DNA of 56,519 bases, taken from positions 1 through 56,519 of the forward strand of contig NZ_KV812016.1 in NCBI RefSeq assembly GCF_001813295.1, read 5' to 3'. The DNA is from Streptococcus sp. HMSC072G04. GTDB taxonomy: Bacteria; Bacillota; Bacilli; Lactobacillales; Streptococcaceae. This document shows, piece by piece, positions 53,436 through 56,519 of the stretch; positions within the stretch are counted from its first letter, which is position 1, and the number at the start of each line of letters is the position of its first letter. A model generated the notes under the pieces. That model was not told the origin of the DNA. It ran no database searches and worked only from the letters and a program-made list of their open reading frames with translations. Both the position numbers and the translations under genes were made by a program.

Positions 53436-53660
53436 TTTTGTAAAAACAGGTCCATTAATGATAGGTCTAGCGAGCAGATGATGGTGGAAGATCTGCACTC
53501 CCTCTTAATGGATGATCCTTTTACAGTATTCGTTCTGAACCCTTGAGTAAGAACGGACGTTTCCCTCGTTACGGGATGAGAGGAGAAGGTCGCTTGCGAC
53601 TTCTCAAACAAAGGTGGTACCACGAGCAATCGTCCTTTTTAGGATGCTCGTGTTTTTTTA
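53431..53660 (+). promoter_or_regulatory. Isoleucine-specific T-box leader of ileS
   Basis: A TATAAT (53431-53436) overlaps the divIVA stop. The T-box sequence AAGGTGGTACCACG is at 53611-53624. Stem I closes with CCATTAA/TTAATGG, and its 3' internal loop holds ATC (53515-53517), an isoleucine codon. The terminator is CACGAGCA (53621-53628) with TGCTCGTG (53645-53652), TCCT/AGGA extending it and seven T residues. Uncharged tRNA-Ile should allow read-through into ileS. Confidence 0.92.
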
Positions 53661-53687
53661 TAGCTTTTAAATCAATAAGGAGACACA

Positions 53688-56480
53688 ATGAAACTCAAAG
53701 AAACATTGAATCTTGGAAAAACAGCTTTTCCAATGCGGGCTGGGCTTCCAACGAAGGAACCAGTTTGGCAAAAAGAATGGGAAGATGCAAAATTGTATCA
53801 ACGCCGTCAAGAGTTGAATGAAGGAAAACCGCATTTTACGCTTCATGATGGCCCTCCCTATGCTAACGGAAATATCCACGTAGGACATGCCATGAACAAG
53901 ATCTCAAAAGATATCATTGTTCGTTCTAAGTCTATGTCAGGTTTTTATGCACCGTACATCCCAGGTTGGGATACCCATGGTTTGCCAATTGAGCAAGTCT
54001 TGGCTAAACAAGGTGTGAAACGTAAAGAAATGGACTTGGTTGAGTACCTAAAACTCTGCCGTGAATACGCTCTTTCTCAAGTAGATAAACAACGCGAAGA
54101 CTTTAAACGCTTAGGTGTTTCAGGTGATTGGGACCATCCTTATGTAACCTTGACGCCTGACTATGAAGCAGCACAAATCCGTGTCTTCGGTGAAATGGCC
54201 AATAAAGGCTATATCTACCGTGGGGCTAAGCCTGTTTACTGGTCTTGGTCTTCTGAATCAGCCCTCGCTGAAGCAGAGATTGAATACCATGATTTGGTAT
54301 CAACGTCTCTTTACTATGCGAACAAAGTTAAAGATGGTAAGGGTATCCTAGATACAGACACTTACATCGTTGTCTGGACAACAACTCCATTTACTGTTAC
54401 AGCTTCTCGTGGATTGACGGTGGGTGCAGAGTTTGATTATGTCGTAGTGAAACCTGCTGGATCTGACCGCAAGTATGTCTTAGCATCTGAGCTCTTGCCA
54501 AGCCTTTCTGAAAAATTTGGTTGGGAAAATGCTGAAGTCCTTGCAACTTACCAAGGAAAAGAATTGAACCATATCGTGACAGAACACCCATGGGATCCTG
54601 AAGTGGATGAATTGGTGATCCTTGGTGAGCATGTAACCCTTGATTCAGGTACTGGTATCGTCCATACTGCTCCTGGTTTTGGTGAGGATGACTACAATGT
54701 AGGGATTGCCAATGGCCTCGAAGTTGCTGTTACTGTTAACGAACGCGGAATCATGATGGAAAATGCTGGCCCTGACTTTGCAGGTCAGTTCTATGACAAG
54801 GTTGTTCCAACAGTTATCGAAAAACTTGGTGATTTGCTCCTTGCTCAAGAAGAAATCTCTCACTCCTACCCATTTGACTGGCGTACGAAAAAACCAATCA
54901 TCTGGCGTGCAGTTCCACAATGGTTTGCCTCAGTATCGAAATTCCGTCAAGATATCTTGGACGAAATTGAAAAAGTGAAATTCCACTCAGAATGGGGGAA
55001 AGTGCGTCTCTACAACATGATTCGTGACCGTGGTGACTGGGTCATCTCTCGTCAACGTGCCTGGGGTGTGCCCCTTCCAATCTTCTATGCAGAAGACGGA
55101 ACACCAATCATGAAGGCTGAAACCATCGAACATGTAGCGCAACTCTTTGAAGAACATGGTTCCATCATCTGGTGGCAACGTGAAGCGAAAGACCTCTTGC
55201 CAGAAGGATTTACCCATCCTGGTTCACCAAATGGCGAATTTACAAAAGAAACAGATATCATGGACGTCTGGTTTGACTCAGGTTCGTCTTGGAATGGGGT
55301 TGTCGTTAACCGTCCAGAACTCAAATACCCAGCTGATCTTTACCTAGAAGGTTCAGACCAATACCGTGGTTGGTTCAACTCATCCCTCATCACATCTGTG
55401 GCGAACCATGGTGTCGCACCATACAAACAAATCTTGTCTCAAGGTTTCGCTTTGGATGGGAAAGGTGAGAAGATGTCTAAATCTCTTGGAAATACCATTG
55501 CTCCAAGTGATGTTGAAAAGCAATTTGGTGCTGAAATCTTGCGTCTCTGGGTAACCAGTGTAGACTCAAGTAATGACGTGCGTATCTCAATGGATATCTT
55601 GAGCCAAGTGTCTGAGACTTACCGTAAGATCCGAAATACTCTTCGTTTCTTGATTGCCAACACTTCTGACTTTAACCCAGCTGAGGATGCAGTTGCTTAT
55701 GACGAGCTTCGTTCAGTGGACAAGTACATGACCATTCGCTTTAACCAGCTTGTCAAGACTATCCGTGACGCTTATGAAAACTTTGAGTTCTTGACGATCT
55801 ACAAGGCGCTTGTTAACTTTATCAACGTTGACTTGTCAGCCTTCTACCTGGATTTTGCCAAGGATGTTGTTTACATCGAAGGAGCTAAATCCCTCGAACG
55901 CCGTCAAATGCAAACAGTCTTCTATGATATCCTTGTGAAAATCACGAAACTCTTGACGCCAATTCTTCCTCACACTGCTGAAGAAATCTGGTCCTATCTT
56001 GAGTTTGAAGCAGAAGACTTCGTTCAATTGTCAGAATTGCCAGAAGCAGAAACGTTTGCCAACCAAGAAGAAATCTTGGATACTTGGTCAGCCTTCATGG
56101 ACTTCCGTGGTCAAGCTCAAAAAGCCTTGGAAGAAGCGCGGAATGAAAAAGTGATCGGTAAATCTCTTGAAGCTCACTTGACAGTTTATCCAAACGAAGT
56201 CGTGAAAACACTTCTTGGAGCTGTTGATAGCAATGTTGCTCAACTCTTGATTGTCTCAGATTTGACTATCGCAGAAGGCTCAGCTCCAGAAGGTGCAGTG
56301 GCCTTTGAAGATGTAGCCTTTACGGTTGAACGTGCAGCTGGTGAAGTTTGTGACCGTTGCCGTCGCATTGATCCAACAACGGCTGAACGCCACTACCATG
56401 CAACCATCTGTGACCACTGTGCAAGCATCGTCGAAGAGAACTTTGCGGACGCAGTCGCAGAAGGATTTGAAGCTAAATAA
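53688..56480 (+). CDS. ileS: Isoleucyl-tRNA synthetase
   Basis: A 930-residue class I synthetase. The HIGH motif is [11 protein letters not shown], the KMSKS motif is [11 protein letters not shown], the editing domain has [13 protein letters not shown] and the [15 protein letters not shown] block, and the C-terminal zinc finger has CDRCRR and CDHC. The [10 protein letters not shown] block confirms isoleucine specificity. Complete, with GGAG before the ATG. It is controlled by the preceding T-box and ends the division cluster. A dispersed repeat follows. Confidence 0.98.
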   Translation: MKLKETLNLGKTAFPMRAGLPTKEPVWQKEWEDAKLYQRRQELNEGKPHFTLHDGPPYANGNIHVGHAMNKISKDIIVRSKSMSGFYAPYIPGWDTHGLPIEQVLAKQGVKRKEMDLVEYLKLCREYALSQVDKQREDFKRLGVSGDWDHPYVTLTPDYEAAQIRVFGEMANKGYIYRGAKPVYWSWSSESALAEAEIEYHDLVSTSLYYANKVKDGKGILDTDTYIVVWTTTPFTVTASRGLTVGAEFDYVVVKPAGSDRKYVLASELLPSLSEKFGWENAEVLATYQGKELNHIVTEHPWDPEVDELVILGEHVTLDSGTGIVHTAPGFGEDDYNVGIANGLEVAVTVNERGIMMENAGPDFAGQFYDKVVPTVIEKLGDLLLAQEEISHSYPFDWRTKKPIIWRAVPQWFASVSKFRQDILDEIEKVKFHSEWGKVRLYNMIRDRGDWVISRQRAWGVPLPIFYAEDGTPIMKAETIEHVAQLFEEHGSIIWWQREAKDLLPEGFTHPGSPNGEFTKETDIMDVWFDSGSSWNGVVVNRPELKYPADLYLEGSDQYRGWFNSSLITSVANHGVAPYKQILSQGFALDGKGEKMSKSLGNTIAPSDVEKQFGAEILRLWVTSVDSSNDVRISMDILSQVSETYRKIRNTLRFLIANTSDFNPAEDAVAYDELRSVDKYMTIRFNQLVKTIRDAYENFEFLTIYKALVNFINVDLSAFYLDFAKDVVYIEGAKSLERRQMQTVFYDILVKITKLLTPILPHTAEEIWSYLEFEAEDFVQLSELPEAETFANQEEILDTWSAFMDFRGQAQKALEEARNEKVIGKSLEAHLTVYPNEVVKTLLGAVDSNVAQLLIVSDLTIAEGSAPEGAVAFEDVAFTVERAAGEVCDRCRRIDPTTAERHYHATICDHCASIVEENFADAVAEGFEAK

Positions 56481-56488
56481 AAGCCATT

Positions 56489-56519
56489 AAAGAGAGTGGG
56501 ACAGAAATCGGTAATTCGT
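56489..56519 (-). repeat. Dispersed structured repeat, copy 2 (partial, cut by window end)
   Basis: These 31 bases are the exact reverse complement of 33463-33493, the end of copy 1. The remainder lies beyond the window. It stands eight bases after the ileS stop and would supply the GTCCCAC arm of a terminator-like hairpin. Confidence 0.85.

Noticed and set aside
53437..53660. Attenuator peptide upstream of ileS
   Set aside because: The T-box sequence, specifier ATC and terminator account for the region. No short frame with repeated Ile codons and a ribosome site was seen.

Overview
The window is a low-to-medium GC Firmicute chromosome segment that reads as an oral Streptococcus of the mitis/sanguinis/parasanguinis type. 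The evidence is a full streptococcal division cluster (murD-murG-divIB-ftsA-ftsZ-ylmE-sepF-ylmG-ylmH-divIVA-ileS), the yqeG-yqeH-yhbY-nadD-yqeK-rsfS ribosome/NAD cluster, a ccdA-thioredoxin-msrAB-two-component block arranged as in pneumococcus, a competence cin-box (TACGAATA) in front of a prepilin peptidase, and streptococcal families such as DUF3165. The species cannot be fixed from this sequence alone. No prophage, intact insertion sequence or CRISPR array was seen. Almost all of it is chromosomal core with small accessory inserts.

Layout. 1-2.3 kb: the end of a tRNA gene (probably Pro), then minus-strand ntdP, recX and an APH-family kinase. 2.4-6.0 kb: a plus-strand run of rRNA uracil methyltransferase, cytidine deaminase-like, DUF1858, DUF438/hemerythrin/PAS and a small DUF1912-like protein. 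6.2-6.6 kb: a small histone-tail-like helix-hairpin-helix protein. 6.6-11.2 kb: a valine T-box leader driving flavin reductase-like, GNAT, P-loop kinase-like and valS. 11.2-12.8 kb: a DUF3883 putative nuclease and a convergent TVP38/DedA membrane protein. 13.0-19.4 kb: the yqeG to tmcAL cluster, interrupted by two highly structured intergenic segments (14.68-14.83 and 17.34-17.59 kb). 19.6-20.3 kb: a YebC/TACO1 protein. 20.3-23.1 kb: a minus-strand SOS-type cassette of LexA/HdiR-like repressor, UmuC-like polymerase, YolD-like and a small protein. 23.2-26.4 kb: asnA, then rsmD-coaD-sepM. 26.4-27.9 kb: two AT-rich orphan genes. 28.0-33.3 kb: ccdA, a methionine-rich lipoprotein, a thioredoxin-like lipoprotein, msrAB, then a YesN/YesM-type two-component system. 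33.3-33.5 kb: a structured dispersed repeat whose inverted partial copy ends the window. 33.6-35.8 kb: yutD, rlmN, vanZ. 35.8-37.4 kb: a tryptophan T-box and a stand-alone trpB. 37.4-39.5 kb: competence prepilin peptidase, yqgQ, a rhodanese-like protein and an RsuA-type pseudouridine synthase. 39.7-43.8 kb: typA, a DUF3165 protein, an orphan lipoprotein and a decayed gene. 43.8-56.5 kb: the division cluster ending in an isoleucine T-box and ileS.

Themes. Ribosome maturation and RNA modification are heavily represented (TrmA-family enzyme, rsmD, rlmN, rsuA, tmcAL, yqeH, yhbY, rsfS, typA). Three separate T-box leaders (Val, Trp, Ile) tie genes to tRNA charging. Surface repair of oxidised methionine is encoded as one operon that also carries a lipoprotein about one sixth methionine, which is the most intriguing accessory item. 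Several genes (the TrmA-family methyltransferase, rsmD, yqgQ, the prepilin peptidase) have a -10 element placed so that transcription should begin at or within a base or two of the start codon, suggesting leaderless mRNAs.
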